The notes: generated by a model not told the origin, from the sequence alone. Positions 27,705-37,487 are shown, counted from the first letter of the stretch. The stretch: 64,000 nucleotides of DNA from Bacillota bacterium (GCA_023443515.1 JAEZUC010000176.1:24560-88559), one strand, 5' to 3'. A program made the numbers and translations.

Positions 27705-28724
27705 TTGGCTAAAGCAAGTGCAAAGACAGAATACAGTGGCAGGGAGAAAGCTGCAATGTTGCTCATTTCCCTCGGCCCTGATAAGTCAGCTGAGATATTC
27801 AAGCATTTAAAAGAGGATGAGATAGAGCAATTAACCTTGGAAATAGCCAACATTAGGGCTGTATCTCCTGATGAAAAGGAAAGAGTTCTTGAGGAGTTCT
27901 ATCAGATATGTCTTGCACAGGAGTATATTGCCGAAGGTGGTATCGGGTATGCAAAAGATATACTTGAGAAGGCTTTAGGTGCTCAAAAGGCTGTAGACAT
28001 AATAAACAAACTTACAGTGTCATTACAGGTTAGGCCTTTTGATTTTGTGAGAAAAACAGATCCGTCACAGTTGCTTAACTTTATTCAGGGGGAGCACCCT
28101 CAGACGATTGCATTGATTCTGGCTTATTTAAAACCACACCAGGCATCAGTTGTACTATCTGCTCTTCCTCAGGACAAGCAAGCAGATGTTGCACGTAGGG
28201 TAGCTACCATGGACAGAACATCTCCTGACATAATAAAGGAAGTTGAAAGAATACTTGAGAAAAAACTTTCTTCATTGGTAACAGAGGATTACACTGCTGC
28301 AGGTGGTGTTCAATCTATTGTTGATATACTCAACTCTGTTGACAGAGGAACTGAAAAATTCATTATGGAAACACTGGAAATCGAAGATACCGATCTTGCA
28401 GAAGAAATCAAGAGACGTATGTTCGTATTTGAAGATATTCTTACTCTTGACGGAAGATCAATCCAGAGATTCCTCAGAGAAGTTGATAACAACCAATTGG
28501 CTGTTGCTCTTAAGGGTGCGACAGACGATGTACAGAAGCTTATATTTGCCAATATGTCCAAGCGTCTGAGCGAAATGATTAGAGAAGATTTGGAATTTAT
28601 GGGGCCTGTAAGACTTAAGGATGTTGAAGAAGCTCAGCAGAAGATTGTTAATATTATTCGTAAGCTTGAAGATGCAGGCGAGATAGTTATTTCAAGAGGG
28701 GGAGGCGACGAAATAATTGTCTAA
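27705..28724 (+). CDS. fliG: Flagellar motor switch protein FliG
   Basis: About 339 residues. The N-terminal domain (REKAAMLLISLGPDKSAEIF) binds FliF, the middle domain has the EHPQTIALILAYL motif and the C-terminal torque domain interacts with stators and ends in VISRGGGDEI. Start choice is TTG 27705 with GGGGTGAAG just upstream, over GTG 27696. The end overlaps fliH by 8 bp. Confidence 0.95.
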   Translation: MAKASAKTEYSGREKAAMLLISLGPDKSAEIFKHLKEDEIEQLTLEIANIRAVSPDEKERVLEEFYQICLAQEYIAEGGIGYAKDILEKALGAQKAVDIINKLTVSLQVRPFDFVRKTDPSQLLNFIQGEHPQTIALILAYLKPHQASVVLSALPQDKQADVARRVATMDRTSPDIIKEVERILEKKLSSLVTEDYTAAGGVQSIVDILNSVDRGTEKFIMETLEIEDTDLAEEIKRRMFVFEDILTLDGRSIQRFLREVDNNQLAVALKGATDDVQKLIFANMSKRLSEMIREDLEFMGPVRLKDVEEAQQKIVNIIRKLEDAGEIVISRGGGDEIIV

Positions 28725-29493
28725 TAAGATATATAAAAACAATCAGGTAAATGTTGGAATTCCCTTTCAGGTTAAGTTTCCTGTGACATACCAGCCTCCC
28801 ATAAGAAATATAGGACTCAAACCGGATTTAGATCAGGACCATGAAGAAGAGTGTCAACAAGTTGATTATAATGCTATGGGCGAAGACATCATTAATAAGG
28901 CCAAAGCCGAAGCAGATATGATAATAAAAGAAGCCTTGCTTGAAGCTAAGGATATTATAAAAAATGCAACTGTTGATGTAGAAAATCTTAAACAGCAGGT
29001 TTATGAAGAGTCAAGTTCAGAGGGCTACCAAGAGGGAGTTGCTCAAGCCAGGCAGGAATATGAAGCACTTATTAAAGAAGCTCAGGATATTAAGAACCAA
29101 GCAGGAATAGAATACAAGAAGGTTCTGGATTCTCTTGAAGAGGACTCAGTTAATACCATTCTTGATATAGCAAAAAAAGTAATAAGTAAAGAGCTTGAAT
29201 GCAAGCAAAATATTCTGCTGCTGGTTAAGGATGCTTTTGAAAAATGTTCTAAGGATAGAAAGGCAGTTCTTAAAGTAAGTGAGCAGGACTATGATTTCAT
29301 ATGTGATAATAAGGACGAGCTGGAATCAATGCTGGAAAGGTCTGAAGAAATAGAAATCAAAAAAGACCTTTCATTAAAAGAAGGCGGATGTATTATAGAG
29401 ACTTCCTTTGGAAGCATTGATGCAAGTGCAGGAACTAAATTTGAAAAAATAGAAAATGACTTTAAAGACATATTAAATGAATCAACAAATTAA
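28717..29493 (+). CDS. fliH: Flagellar export ATPase regulator FliH
   Basis: The 258-residue protein has a charged N-terminal region, then an Ala/Glu/Lys-rich coiled coil with AKAEADMIIKEALLEAKD, then the V/A-type ATPase subunit E-like C-terminal domain. FliH holds the FliI ATPase at the C-ring. It starts with TTG inside the end of fliG, implying translational coupling. Confidence 0.88.
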   Translation: MSNKIYKNNQVNVGIPFQVKFPVTYQPPIRNIGLKPDLDQDHEEECQQVDYNAMGEDIINKAKAEADMIIKEALLEAKDIIKNATVDVENLKQQVYEESSSEGYQEGVAQARQEYEALIKEAQDIKNQAGIEYKKVLDSLEEDSVNTILDIAKKVISKELECKQNILLLVKDAFEKCSKDRKAVLKVSEQDYDFICDNKDELESMLERSEEIEIKKDLSLKEGGCIIETSFGSIDASAGTKFEKIENDFKDILNESTN

Positions 29494-29525
29494 GGTGCGT
29501 TGCAGCTTTCTTTACAGGAGGACAA

Positions 29526-30836
29526 ATGTCAGGCGTAAACCTAATAAAATACAGGGAAGCATTAAAGTCAAAAGAATATATAGATTATATCGGCAAGGTA
29601 TCAAAAGTTGTCGGACTTACAATAGAATCAGATGGTCCGCAGGTAAGTATAGGAGATTTGTGCAATATACACATTGTGGGTGGCAGTAAACTTAAAGCAG
29701 AGGTAGTAGGCTTTAAGGACGAAAAGGTTTTACTAATGCCTTTGGGAGAAATGATGGGCATGGGGCCTGGAAGTACTGTTTCAGCTAACGGAGATATATT
29801 AAGGGTCGCCGTAGGCCCTGAATTGGTAGGCAGAGTTTTGGACGGTTTGGGAAACCCGATTGATGATAAGGGAAGCCTGCAATCCAAACATTATTATAAA
29901 ACCGATAATAAGCCGCCAAACCCTTTGACCAGAAAAAGAATCTCAGAGCCTTTGCCATTAGGAGTAAGGGCAATTGATGGTCTTTTGACCATAGGTAAAG
30001 GACAGCGAGTTGGTATTTTTGCAGGCAGTGGTGTTGGCAAGAGTACATTGATGGGGATGGTTGCGAGGAATACAAAAGCAGATATAAATGTTATAGCCTT
30101 GATAGGAGAACGTGGTAGAGAAGTACGGGAGTTCTTGGAAAGGGATTTAACTGACGAAGGTCTTGCAAGATCGGTGGTTGTTGTCGCAACTTCAGATCAA
30201 CCCGCATTAGTAAGACTTAAAGGAGCAATGGTTGCCACAGCAATTGCTGAATACTTCAGGGATTGTGGCAAGGATGTACTACTTTTAATGGATTCCCTGA
30301 CAAGATATGCAATGGCACAAAGAGAAGTAGGACTTTCCATTGGAGAGCCACCTGTATCAAGGGGATATACACCATCGGTTTTCTCTGTTTTTCCAAAATT
30401 ACTTGAGCGAGCAGGGACTTCCGAGAAGGGTTCTATAACAGGATTGTATACGGTACTGGTAGACGGTGATGACCTTACCGAGCCAGTAACTGATACGGCA
30501 AGAGGAATTCTGGACGGGCATATTGTTCTGTCAAGAGCAATGGCAAACAAAAATCATTACCCTGCAATTGATGTTCTTGCAAGTGTCAGCAGGGTTATGG
30601 GGGACATTATAGATACAGAACATAAAAAATGTGCCAATGAAATTAAGAAAATAATGGCAGTTCATAGAGATGCTGAGGATTTAATTAATATAGGCGCATA
30701 TGTAAAGGGAAGTAATGAGAAGATTGACTATGCAATAGAGAGTATTGATGATATAACATCGTTTCTTCAACAGGAAACCGATGAAAAGGTATTGTTTGAG
30801 GATATACATTCACAAGTACTTAGTTTACTGAAATAG
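29526..30836 (+). CDS. fliI: Flagellum-specific export ATPase FliI
   Basis: A 436-residue F1-beta-like ATPase energising type III export. It has Walker A GSGVGKSTLMGM near residue 165, ALIGERGREVREF, Walker B VLLLMDSLTRYAMAQRE and the SRGYTPSVFSVFPKLLERAG signature. AGGAGG lies 6 bp before the ATG. Confidence 0.97.
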   Translation: MSGVNLIKYREALKSKEYIDYIGKVSKVVGLTIESDGPQVSIGDLCNIHIVGGSKLKAEVVGFKDEKVLLMPLGEMMGMGPGSTVSANGDILRVAVGPELVGRVLDGLGNPIDDKGSLQSKHYYKTDNKPPNPLTRKRISEPLPLGVRAIDGLLTIGKGQRVGIFAGSGVGKSTLMGMVARNTKADINVIALIGERGREVREFLERDLTDEGLARSVVVVATSDQPALVRLKGAMVATAIAEYFRDCGKDVLLLMDSLTRYAMAQREVGLSIGEPPVSRGYTPSVFSVFPKLLERAGTSEKGSITGLYTVLVDGDDLTEPVTDTARGILDGHIVLSRAMANKNHYPAIDVLASVSRVMGDIIDTEHKKCANEIKKIMAVHRDAEDLINIGAYVKGSNEKIDYAIESIDDITSFLQQETDEKVLFEDIHSQVLSLLK

Positions 30837-30855
30837 TAGAGGGGGCTGGTGTTGA

Positions 30856-31323
30856 TTGCAGAAGTTCGGATTTAGACTGGAATCGGTACGGAATCTTAAA
30901 GTACAGCTTGAGGACAATGCTAAAAACAACCTGGCTTTAGCTTCAAGGGAGTTAGAGAAGCAAAAGGAGTTTTTGACCGGTTTAAGAACAACCAGAGAAG
31001 ATTCTATCAGTGAACTTAATTCAAAAGTGGATGAAGGGGTTTCCATCAGCCAAATAAGAGCTTATAATAATTATTTGACCTTTTTAAAACAAAAAATAAC
31101 AGAACAGAGAGAAAATGTAAATACCGCACAAAAACAAGTCGATGTAAGAAGAGAGAGTCTGGTAAAAGCAGTACAGGAACGAAAGATACTGGATAAACTC
31201 AGAGAAAAAAAGTATGGCGAGTTCTTGAAGGAACAGGGTAAAGCAGAACAACTATTAATAGATGAGCTTAACAGTTTTAAATTCAAGGATGGTTCAGGAG
31301 AAGAAAATGCCGGAAAATATTAA
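30856..31323 (+). CDS. fliJ: Flagellar export chaperone FliJ
   Basis: A 155-residue almost entirely coiled-coil protein of the FliJ family (FRLESVRNLKVQLEDNAKNN start). It acts as the central stalk of the FliI hexamer. The start is TTG 30856 with a GAGGGGG purine stretch upstream. The last 17 bp overlap the next gene. Confidence 0.85.
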   Translation: MQKFGFRLESVRNLKVQLEDNAKNNLALASRELEKQKEFLTGLRTTREDSISELNSKVDEGVSISQIRAYNNYLTFLKQKITEQRENVNTAQKQVDVRRESLVKAVQERKILDKLREKKYGEFLKEQGKAEQLLIDELNSFKFKDGSGEENAGKY

Positions 31324-32176
31324 TGTTACAGAACAAGATCAAAAAGTTGAAACACTTCTTAAGAAAACAGAAGTTTCAAAAAAACAAGATAAAAAGACGA
31401 CTAGTGCTCTTTTTTATATCGTATCAATAATAACTGCATTGCTGCTTGTAGTCTTAATTATTGGAGGAGCATTGTTTCTTGCTGTGAAATTTAATGTAAA
31501 TGGTGTTGCAGACAGTATGGGGGATAGTATACGGGGAATACCTGTGTTAAAGTGGTCTTTGCCCGAGAAACCTGACCCCGATGACGAGAAAAATATGACT
31601 GAAGAACAGGTAAGAAACAAATACAATGAGATTAAAGCACAAAAAGAAAAACTTGAAACGCAGGTCGAAGACTTAACAAAGCAATTAGATAATACTAAAA
31701 ATCAGGTAACTGCCAAGGACAGTAATACCACCTTGCTTCAGCAACAGAAGGACGCCCTCGAGATTGATAGAAATAAGCTGCAAAGCGAAAAAGACAGTCT
31801 GCAAAAGGATTACGACAAACTGTCCGAGGCTATATCTGCGGGAGACACAACCGAATATAAAAACTATTTTAAAAAGATTAACCCCCAAAAAGCTGAAGAA
31901 TTATATGAAAGCATAATGCAAGAAGAAAAGATCAGTGCTGATGTTAAGAAATACTGTTCAATATATGAAGAGATGGATGCATCTGCTGTTGCAGGAATAA
32001 TGGAGCAGATGGGCAGTGGTAAAATGACTCTGATAATTGATATTATGAAAAATCTCAAAAAAGATACCGCAGGAGAAATACTTACAGAAATGACACCTGC
32101 CTTTGCAGCAAAGGTATCCGAACAGTTGGCTAAAGAATACAAGGTAGGAGTATCGGGAACAACTTCAAAAAAGTAA
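31307..32176 (+). CDS. MotE-like/YlxF-family membrane protein with MgtE-N-type domain
   Basis: About 289 residues: a basic N-terminus, one membrane helix (about 35-60 from the ATG), a long coiled coil (about 100-185) and a C-terminal MgtE-N-like helical domain (EEMDASAVAGIMEQM, KKDTAGEILTEMTPAFAAKV). Proteins of this form sit after fliJ in Firmicutes (YlxF). In other bacteria MotE is a motor or stator chaperone, so that assignment here is inference. The ATG at 31307 with CAGGAGA upstream is preferred to an upstream in-frame start inside fliJ. Confidence 0.8.
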   Translation: MPENINVTEQDQKVETLLKKTEVSKKQDKKTTSALFYIVSIITALLLVVLIIGGALFLAVKFNVNGVADSMGDSIRGIPVLKWSLPEKPDPDDEKNMTEEQVRNKYNEIKAQKEKLETQVEDLTKQLDNTKNQVTAKDSNTTLLQQQKDALEIDRNKLQSEKDSLQKDYDKLSEAISAGDTTEYKNYFKKINPQKAEELYESIMQEEKISADVKKYCSIYEEMDASAVAGIMEQMGSGKMTLIIDIMKNLKKDTAGEILTEMTPAFAAKVSEQLAKEYKVGVSGTTSKK

Positions 32177-32249
32177 TACAGGTAATTGGGGGAATGGGAG
32201 AATTCCTACCCCATTACATAAATATAATAAAAACAAGGAGGTGAGAAAA

Positions 32250-33782
32250 ATGATAATGACCGGTAGTAATTTGCTAAAGCTTAGTATTAATCAGGACAGC
32301 AATGATATTTTGAACATTAAATCAAAAGCTCCTCAGGGTTCATCCGGCTCATCTTTTAAATCAGTATTTGATACAACTGTTAATAGTTATTCTAGGCGTA
32401 ACGATGCTGTTGCAAACAACAACTTGGGACAGGATAACGACAGTAAGACCAAATTTAAGTCATTTGCTGAGGTTCAAATGAGCAGGAAGTCGGTATCAAC
32501 AAAGTCTGTGGAGCAAGCAGGTTCCAATAAGGAAATGGCAGATATAAGCACCGACGAAGCTAAAGAGCCTGAAAAGTATGATGATCAGATAGCGGCGCTT
32601 GCACAAATGTTGGGTATTGCACCCGGACAGTTGGCTGACCTGGCAAAACAGCTTGGTTTCTCGTTGAAAGATCTGAATAATGCTGACAAACTGACTGTTT
32701 TTATGCAAAAGGTATCAGATTTGCTAGAACTAAATGACAAGCAAAAGGACGTTCTACTAGAGCTGGCTGCAGAAGTTACAAAACAGATAAAAGCTGAGCC
32801 GGAAACTGCGACTGAGAATAGAAATAACGTTCCCGCAGGTGAGGATATTAATACGCAGGCCGGAAAGGTCTCTTTTGATTTGTCAAAGTTAGCTTCAAGT
32901 ATTAAAGAGAAGCTGGACACACTTATTGAAAATGGACAGAATAATCCGGGGTTAATAAGCGACGAAGTAGCAAAAATCATTGAAGTAATGAAATCTCAGG
33001 CTCAACCAGTTATAAAAACTGATTCTCAGAATATGGATGCAAATGTTGTAGAGGAAGTATCTGTGGAAAGTGAAAATAAAAAAGCCGATGCTAAAGAATT
33101 AGATACTGATGCCAAAACAAAAGATGTGTCCAAGGAGAATAATGATGAAAGTGTAGAGTCAACCAAACCACAGCTGGGATTGCAAGGGTTGAATACTTCA
33201 GCTCAGACAGCAACAACAGATCAGCAGAATTTACAGCAGAACTTTCAGGCAGTGGGGGATGTTAAAGCTGTTCTTAACAACAGTCAGGTAACTGCTGACA
33301 AACCTGTTTTTTCAATTAGACAGCCAATCAGAACCTCGGATGTTGTGAATCAGGTTATGGAGCAGGCTAAAGTGATTCTGGGACAGGATAAATCAGAAAT
33401 GGTCATTCAGCTCAAGCCGGACCACTTAGGAAAGCTTGAACTAAAGGTTGTTACTGAGCAAGGTATAGTGGCTGCAAAATTTATAGCTGAAAGTCAGCAG
33501 GTAAAAGAAATTATTGAAACAAACATGCAGTTGCTGAAAGATTCACTTCAAAAGCAGGGTATAGCTATAGACGGTGTAAGCGTTCAGGTTGGACAGGACA
33601 ACAGAAGTGAAAACCGTAATCAGAGTTTGTCTCAAGGAAGAAATAACGGTTCAGGAAACGGGACTAAACATGAAGAAGGTGTTACAGGGTCAACTGTTAC
33701 CGGAGTAAGCCTTTTGGAGAATCTTCCCGAGAGGTTGGCACAGTATACGGATGAGCTGAATACAATTAATTATACTGCGTAG
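32250..33782 (+). CDS. fliK: Flagellar hook-length control protein FliK
   Basis: About 510 residues. A long Gln/Asn/Ser/Lys-rich molecular-ruler region is followed by the Flg_hook C-terminal domain (about 365-455), which has MVIQLKPDHLGKLELKV and QLLKDSLQKQGIAIDGVSV. It measures hook length and switches FlhB export specificity. The ATG at 32250 lies 8 bp after AAGGAGG. Confidence 0.9.
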   Translation: MIMTGSNLLKLSINQDSNDILNIKSKAPQGSSGSSFKSVFDTTVNSYSRRNDAVANNNLGQDNDSKTKFKSFAEVQMSRKSVSTKSVEQAGSNKEMADISTDEAKEPEKYDDQIAALAQMLGIAPGQLADLAKQLGFSLKDLNNADKLTVFMQKVSDLLELNDKQKDVLLELAAEVTKQIKAEPETATENRNNVPAGEDINTQAGKVSFDLSKLASSIKEKLDTLIENGQNNPGLISDEVAKIIEVMKSQAQPVIKTDSQNMDANVVEEVSVESENKKADAKELDTDAKTKDVSKENNDESVESTKPQLGLQGLNTSAQTATTDQQNLQQNFQAVGDVKAVLNNSQVTADKPVFSIRQPIRTSDVVNQVMEQAKVILGQDKSEMVIQLKPDHLGKLELKVVTEQGIVAAKFIAESQQVKEIIETNMQLLKDSLQKQGIAIDGVSVQVGQDNRSENRNQSLSQGRNNGSGNGTKHEEGVTGSTVTGVSLLENLPERLAQYTDELNTINYTA

Positions 33783-33797
33783 GAAGGAGGTACGAGT

Positions 33798-34658
33798 ATG
33801 GCTCAAACAAGCGGAATAAACAACCCACTTACAATTGACCAGATAATTGAAAGCACAAAGAGTAAGCAGGATGCAGCAGCCAGAAAAACCGGCGGTGAGC
33901 TTGGTAAAAATGACTTTCTTAATCTATTGGTTACACAGCTAAGATACCAGGACCCATTGAAACCTGTAGATGATAAGGAGTTTATCGCTCAAATGGCTCA
34001 GTTCAGCTCTCTGGAACAAATGCAGAATATGAACGGTTCAATGACCAAATCTCAGGCATTTACCCTGATAGGAAAGGTTATTACGGCCACAACTACCGAT
34101 GACAAAACTCTTGAAGTTAATGCAGTACAGGGCACAGTTACCAGCGTTAAAATGAAGGACGGAAAAACCTTTGTTGTGGTTAATAACAAAGACATTGATG
34201 TAGACAGTATTACACAGGTTGATGACGCACTTTATAATTCTTATACAAACCTGGCTGATTATTCAAATCTGATAGGTTATAAAGTAAAAGGTGCGGTATA
34301 TGATTCAGCCAATGGCAACGTTATTTATCTCTCAGGAAACGTTAAGCAGATTCAGAGAGGTGCCAACGAGGACTATGCGGTAATGGACGGTGTAAATGTT
34401 GAAATTGCTGAAGTAACAGGCTCAACTTCTGTTGATCCCAATTATCTCAAGAATTATCTTGAACAAAAGTTAAAGGGAACAACCGAAGCCGATAAGCAGG
34501 TTAAGATAACTATAAAGGATAGTACCACAGGAGCCAAGGTACCTGTTACAGCAACACTTAAGAGTTATAGTATAGACCAAAACACAGGTAAGGTAACCGC
34601 AGTTCTTGATAACATGTATATATCCGTGTACAGTGTATCAAATATACAGCAGCCGTAG
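33798..34658 (+). CDS. flgD: Flagellar hook assembly scaffold FlgD
   Basis: The 286-residue protein has the conserved N-terminus ELGKNDFLNLLVTQLRYQDP followed by LKPVDDKEFIAQMAQFSSLE. FlgD caps the growing hook. The C-terminal half is a beta-rich region with a longer insertion than the Bacillus protein. AAGGAGG precedes the ATG, 15 bp after fliK. Confidence 0.93.
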   Translation: MAQTSGINNPLTIDQIIESTKSKQDAAARKTGGELGKNDFLNLLVTQLRYQDPLKPVDDKEFIAQMAQFSSLEQMQNMNGSMTKSQAFTLIGKVITATTTDDKTLEVNAVQGTVTSVKMKDGKTFVVVNNKDIDVDSITQVDDALYNSYTNLADYSNLIGYKVKGAVYDSANGNVIYLSGNVKQIQRGANEDYAVMDGVNVEIAEVTGSTSVDPNYLKNYLEQKLKGTTEADKQVKITIKDSTTGAKVPVTATLKSYSIDQNTGKVTAVLDNMYISVYSVSNIQQP

Positions 34659-34698
34659 ACAAACACATTGGGAGTTGCTAAGTGAGAGAAGGTGAGTT

Positions 34699-35100
34699 AT
34701 GGTAATCAATAATAATTATTCAAACAGGATAATTAAGTCGCCATTAACAACCGGGAAGGTTCAAACGGGGAATCCCAGAAATGTCAACGCAAGTTCTGCA
34801 GGAGTTAACTTTGAAAATTTTCTTCAGCAGGCAATTGACAAGGGTTCCGGAGTTAAATTTTCAAAGCATGCTGAAATGAGAATGCAGGCCAGAAATATTG
34901 ATCTTACCCAGACTCAAAAGGACAAGATCAGTAATGCAGTTTCTAAAGCTCAGCAGAAAGGAATTAAGGACTCGCTGGTAATACTTGATGACATGGCATT
35001 TGTTGTTAATGTAAACAGCAAAACGGTTGTAACGGCAGTGAACAATAGTGAATTGAAAGAAAACGTATTTACAAACATTGATGGTGCAATTTTTGCATAG
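34699..35100 (+). CDS. Flagellar operon protein of the flg_new (TIGR02530) family
   Basis: The 133-residue protein has the family core FSKHAEMRMQARNIDL and the ending VVNVNSKTVVTAVNN. It is found between flgD and flgE in Firmicutes fla operons. Its role is not established. The first 40 residues look disordered. Confidence 0.85.
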   Translation: MVINNNYSNRIIKSPLTTGKVQTGNPRNVNASSAGVNFENFLQQAIDKGSGVKFSKHAEMRMQARNIDLTQTQKDKISNAVSKAQQKGIKDSLVILDDMAFVVNVNSKTVVTAVNNSELKENVFTNIDGAIFA

Positions 35101-35200
35101 CGCAATAAAACTCGGCTGGACCCAAACGGGAGGCTGAAAGAATGTTCCCGAACGACGGACGGAACAATAAGATAACCTTAAAAGAGGGGGTCAACAAATT

Positions 35201-36532
35201 ATGATGAGATCTATGTTTTCTGGTGTATCAGGATTAAAGGCACACCAGGCAAAAATGGACGTTATAGGTAATAACGTTGCAAATGTAAACACATTAGGCT
35301 TTAAAGCAGGAAGAGTAACCTTCCAGGAAATATTTAACCAGACTTTGAGAGGTGCCGGAGCACCTGATGCTGCCACTGCAAGAGGAGGAACAAATCCTAT
35401 GCAAATAGGTTTGGGTATTGCGGTTGGTTCAATTGACAACCAAATGACCGGCGGAAGTCCCCAAAGAACCGATAACCCTACTGACTTGTCTATTTCAGGA
35501 GATGGCTTCTTTATAGTTAGAGGCTCAAATACTGATACCTTCAAGTTCACAAGAGCAGGAAACTTTGGTCTGGACAAGTTGGGGAATCTGGTATCAGGCG
35601 ATGGAATGAATGTGTATGGTTGGACTAAATATGAAACATTGGGTGATGGTACGGTAAAGTTTGATACTGAATCTGCAATTGGACCAATAAATCTTTATTC
35701 CGATGCAACCAACGGAAATAAGAAGATAATAGCTGCCAAGGCTACTAGCTATGCAGAGTTTTCCGGAAATCTGAATTCAGCTCAGAAAGAAGCAGCAACA
35801 CCACCAGCTTCAGATGAACAGTTTATTATGCCATATACAATTTATGATTCTTTAGGAAATGCACATGAAATGTCGTTGACCTTTACAAAGGCAGCTCCTG
35901 TCCCAGCAACTCCTCCGGCGACTCCGACGACAACATGGACCTATACGCTGGCTGCTAAACCAGGAGATGGAACAGCCCCTGGTACAACTACAGGTACACT
36001 GAAATTCGATGGAAAAGGTAAGCTGACTTCCGATACTGTCACCAGTGTCAAAGTAACAATGACACCAACAGGCGGTGCAGCTCAGTTTGATGTTACTCTT
36101 GACTTCAAAAAATTAACCCAGTATGCAGCAGATAGCTCGGTTAAACCATCCAATGTAAATGGATATACAACAGGTAATCTTGTTACCTTCAACGTAGGTT
36201 CAGACGGTATGCTAACAGGCGTTTACAGTAACGGTCAACAACAACCGCTGGGACTTATAGCACTGGCAGGTTTTGATAACCCTGCAGGTTTGCAAAAGGT
36301 TGGAGGAAACCTGTTTATACCTACAACTAACTCCGGTGATTTTAATAAAGGTGTTCCGGCAGGTTCACAGGGAGTAGGCACCTTGAGTCCGGGGACACTT
36401 GAAATGTCCAATGTAGACCTTTCAAGAGAGTTTACGGATATGATTGTTACACAGAGAGGTTTCCAGGCAAACAGCAGAATTATAACAACATCTGACGAAA
36501 TGCTACAGGAACTTGTAAACCTGAAGCGGTAA
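35201..36532 (+). CDS. flgE: Flagellar hook protein FlgE
   Basis: A 443-residue hook subunit with the rod/hook N-terminus MFSGVSGLKAHQAKMDVIGN and NIANVNT-like NVANVNTLGFK, internal DLSISGDGFFIV, and the C-terminal LEMSNVDLSREFTDMIVTQR and GFQANSRIITTSDEM. A Pro/Thr/Ala-rich insertion near residues 228-262 is low-complexity and probably surface exposed. GAGGGGG lies 11 bp before the ATG pair. Confidence 0.95.
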   Translation: MMRSMFSGVSGLKAHQAKMDVIGNNVANVNTLGFKAGRVTFQEIFNQTLRGAGAPDAATARGGTNPMQIGLGIAVGSIDNQMTGGSPQRTDNPTDLSISGDGFFIVRGSNTDTFKFTRAGNFGLDKLGNLVSGDGMNVYGWTKYETLGDGTVKFDTESAIGPINLYSDATNGNKKIIAAKATSYAEFSGNLNSAQKEAATPPASDEQFIMPYTIYDSLGNAHEMSLTFTKAAPVPATPPATPTTTWTYTLAAKPGDGTAPGTTTGTLKFDGKGKLTSDTVTSVKVTMTPTGGAAQFDVTLDFKKLTQYAADSSVKPSNVNGYTTGNLVTFNVGSDGMLTGVYSNGQQQPLGLIALAGFDNPAGLQKVGGNLFIPTTNSGDFNKGVPAGSQGVGTLSPGTLEMSNVDLSREFTDMIVTQRGFQANSRIITTSDEMLQELVNLKR

Positions 36533-36549
36533 TTAATTAGTTAATTATA

Positions 36550-36589
36550 ACTACTATAGACTAAGGCTCAAAGCCTAGTCTATAGTAGT
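36550..36589 (+). repeat. Long hairpin between flgE and flbD
   Basis: An almost perfect inverted repeat with arms of 18-19 bases (ACTACTATAGACTAAGGCT and AGCCTAGTCTATAGTAGT, one bulged A) and a CAA loop. The following sequence is A-rich, not a T-run, so it is not a classical terminator. Confidence 0.85.
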
Positions 36590-36661
36590 AAAATATCGAT
36601 TTAGGTCCTGTTTTGTAAATTTGTTGAGCGTTATCTATTGTGTTTTTGGAGCAAAAATATT

Positions 36662-36859
36662 ATGATAAGATTAACTAGGTTAAACAAGACGTTGTTTGTC
36701 TTGAACAGTGATTTAATAGAGAGTTTTGAGAGTACACCAGATACTGTTATAACACTTACCAACGGTAAAAAATATGTAGTTTGTGAGAGCGTTGATGAAG
36801 TTGTTACAAAAGTAATGCAATTTAAAGCCGGTATCTTAAAGTTTGCTAATGAAAATTAG
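36662..36859 (+). CDS. flbD: FlbD-family flagellar protein
   Basis: The 65-residue protein has the family pattern MIRLTRLNKTLFVLNSDLIE, then TLTNGKKYVVCESVDEVV. Small FlbD proteins of Firmicutes and spirochaetes lie next to motA and are of unclear function; they are unrelated to the Caulobacter regulator of the same name. The ATG at 36662 has GGAG 11 bp upstream. motAB do not follow it here. Confidence 0.85.
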   Translation: MIRLTRLNKTLFVLNSDLIESFESTPDTVITLTNGKKYVVCESVDEVVTKVMQFKAGILKFANEN

Positions 36860-36966
36860 CCCTGAAGTTCTGGATAATAAGATAAACCTGAATAAATAAT
36901 GTGTTTACATTTTATATGCTAATGTAATTATTTGCTGGATACATAAGCTTGAAGGGGGAAATAGAT

Positions 36967-37476
36967 TTGGAGGGAAAAAGCAGCTATTTTATATTATTGG
37001 TGATTGTAGCTTTTTTATCTATAACACTTGCTTTCCTTGCAATAGGGTTCTTCGTTTTTGGTAATAATGACTCAGGGTCAGATAGGGAAGTAGTTGTTGT
37101 AACAGATAAAGTACCGTCCGATGATGAGCTTGCAATAAAAACAATTTTTGAAAACAGGAACTTTAACCTTAAAAAGACAGACGACAAACAGGTAGCGGTT
37201 ATATCTATCAGTGCAAGCATGAAATATTATAAAACCACTGATGACATGAGTGAAGAAGAAGTAACCGCAAAGATTGATTTCTATTCAAAAGAAATTAATC
37301 AGGCTATAGGCACTTATTTTCAAGGATTAACTCTTGACGATGTTAGTCAGCTTGATGCTAAGAATAAAGCTTCTGAATATCTCACAAAAGAGATAAATGA
37401 AATATTGACCCAGAATGAAAAAAAGACAAGTCCACTTGTTTATAATTTAATCTTTGACTACTGGTTATATCAATAG
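36967..37476 (+). CDS. fliL: Flagellar basal body-associated protein FliL
   Basis: About 169 residues: an N-terminal membrane helix (about 6-28), then the periplasmic FliL domain ending LVYNLIFDYWLYQ. FliL supports stator function. TTG 36967 lies 8 bp after AAGGGGG and is preferred to the upstream TTG at 36949. Confidence 0.85.
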   Translation: MEGKSSYFILLVIVAFLSITLAFLAIGFFVFGNNDSGSDREVVVVTDKVPSDDELAIKTIFENRNFNLKKTDDKQVAVISISASMKYYKTTDDMSEEEVTAKIDFYSKEINQAIGTYFQGLTLDDVSQLDAKNKASEYLTKEINEILTQNEKKTSPLVYNLIFDYWLYQ

Positions 37477-37487
37477 GGGGTGAGCTT

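Noticed and set aside
31262..31323. Possible fliJ/motE-like fusion or frameshift
   Set aside because: The 17-bp overlap has a separate ATG with its own ribosome site; both proteins have normal ends.
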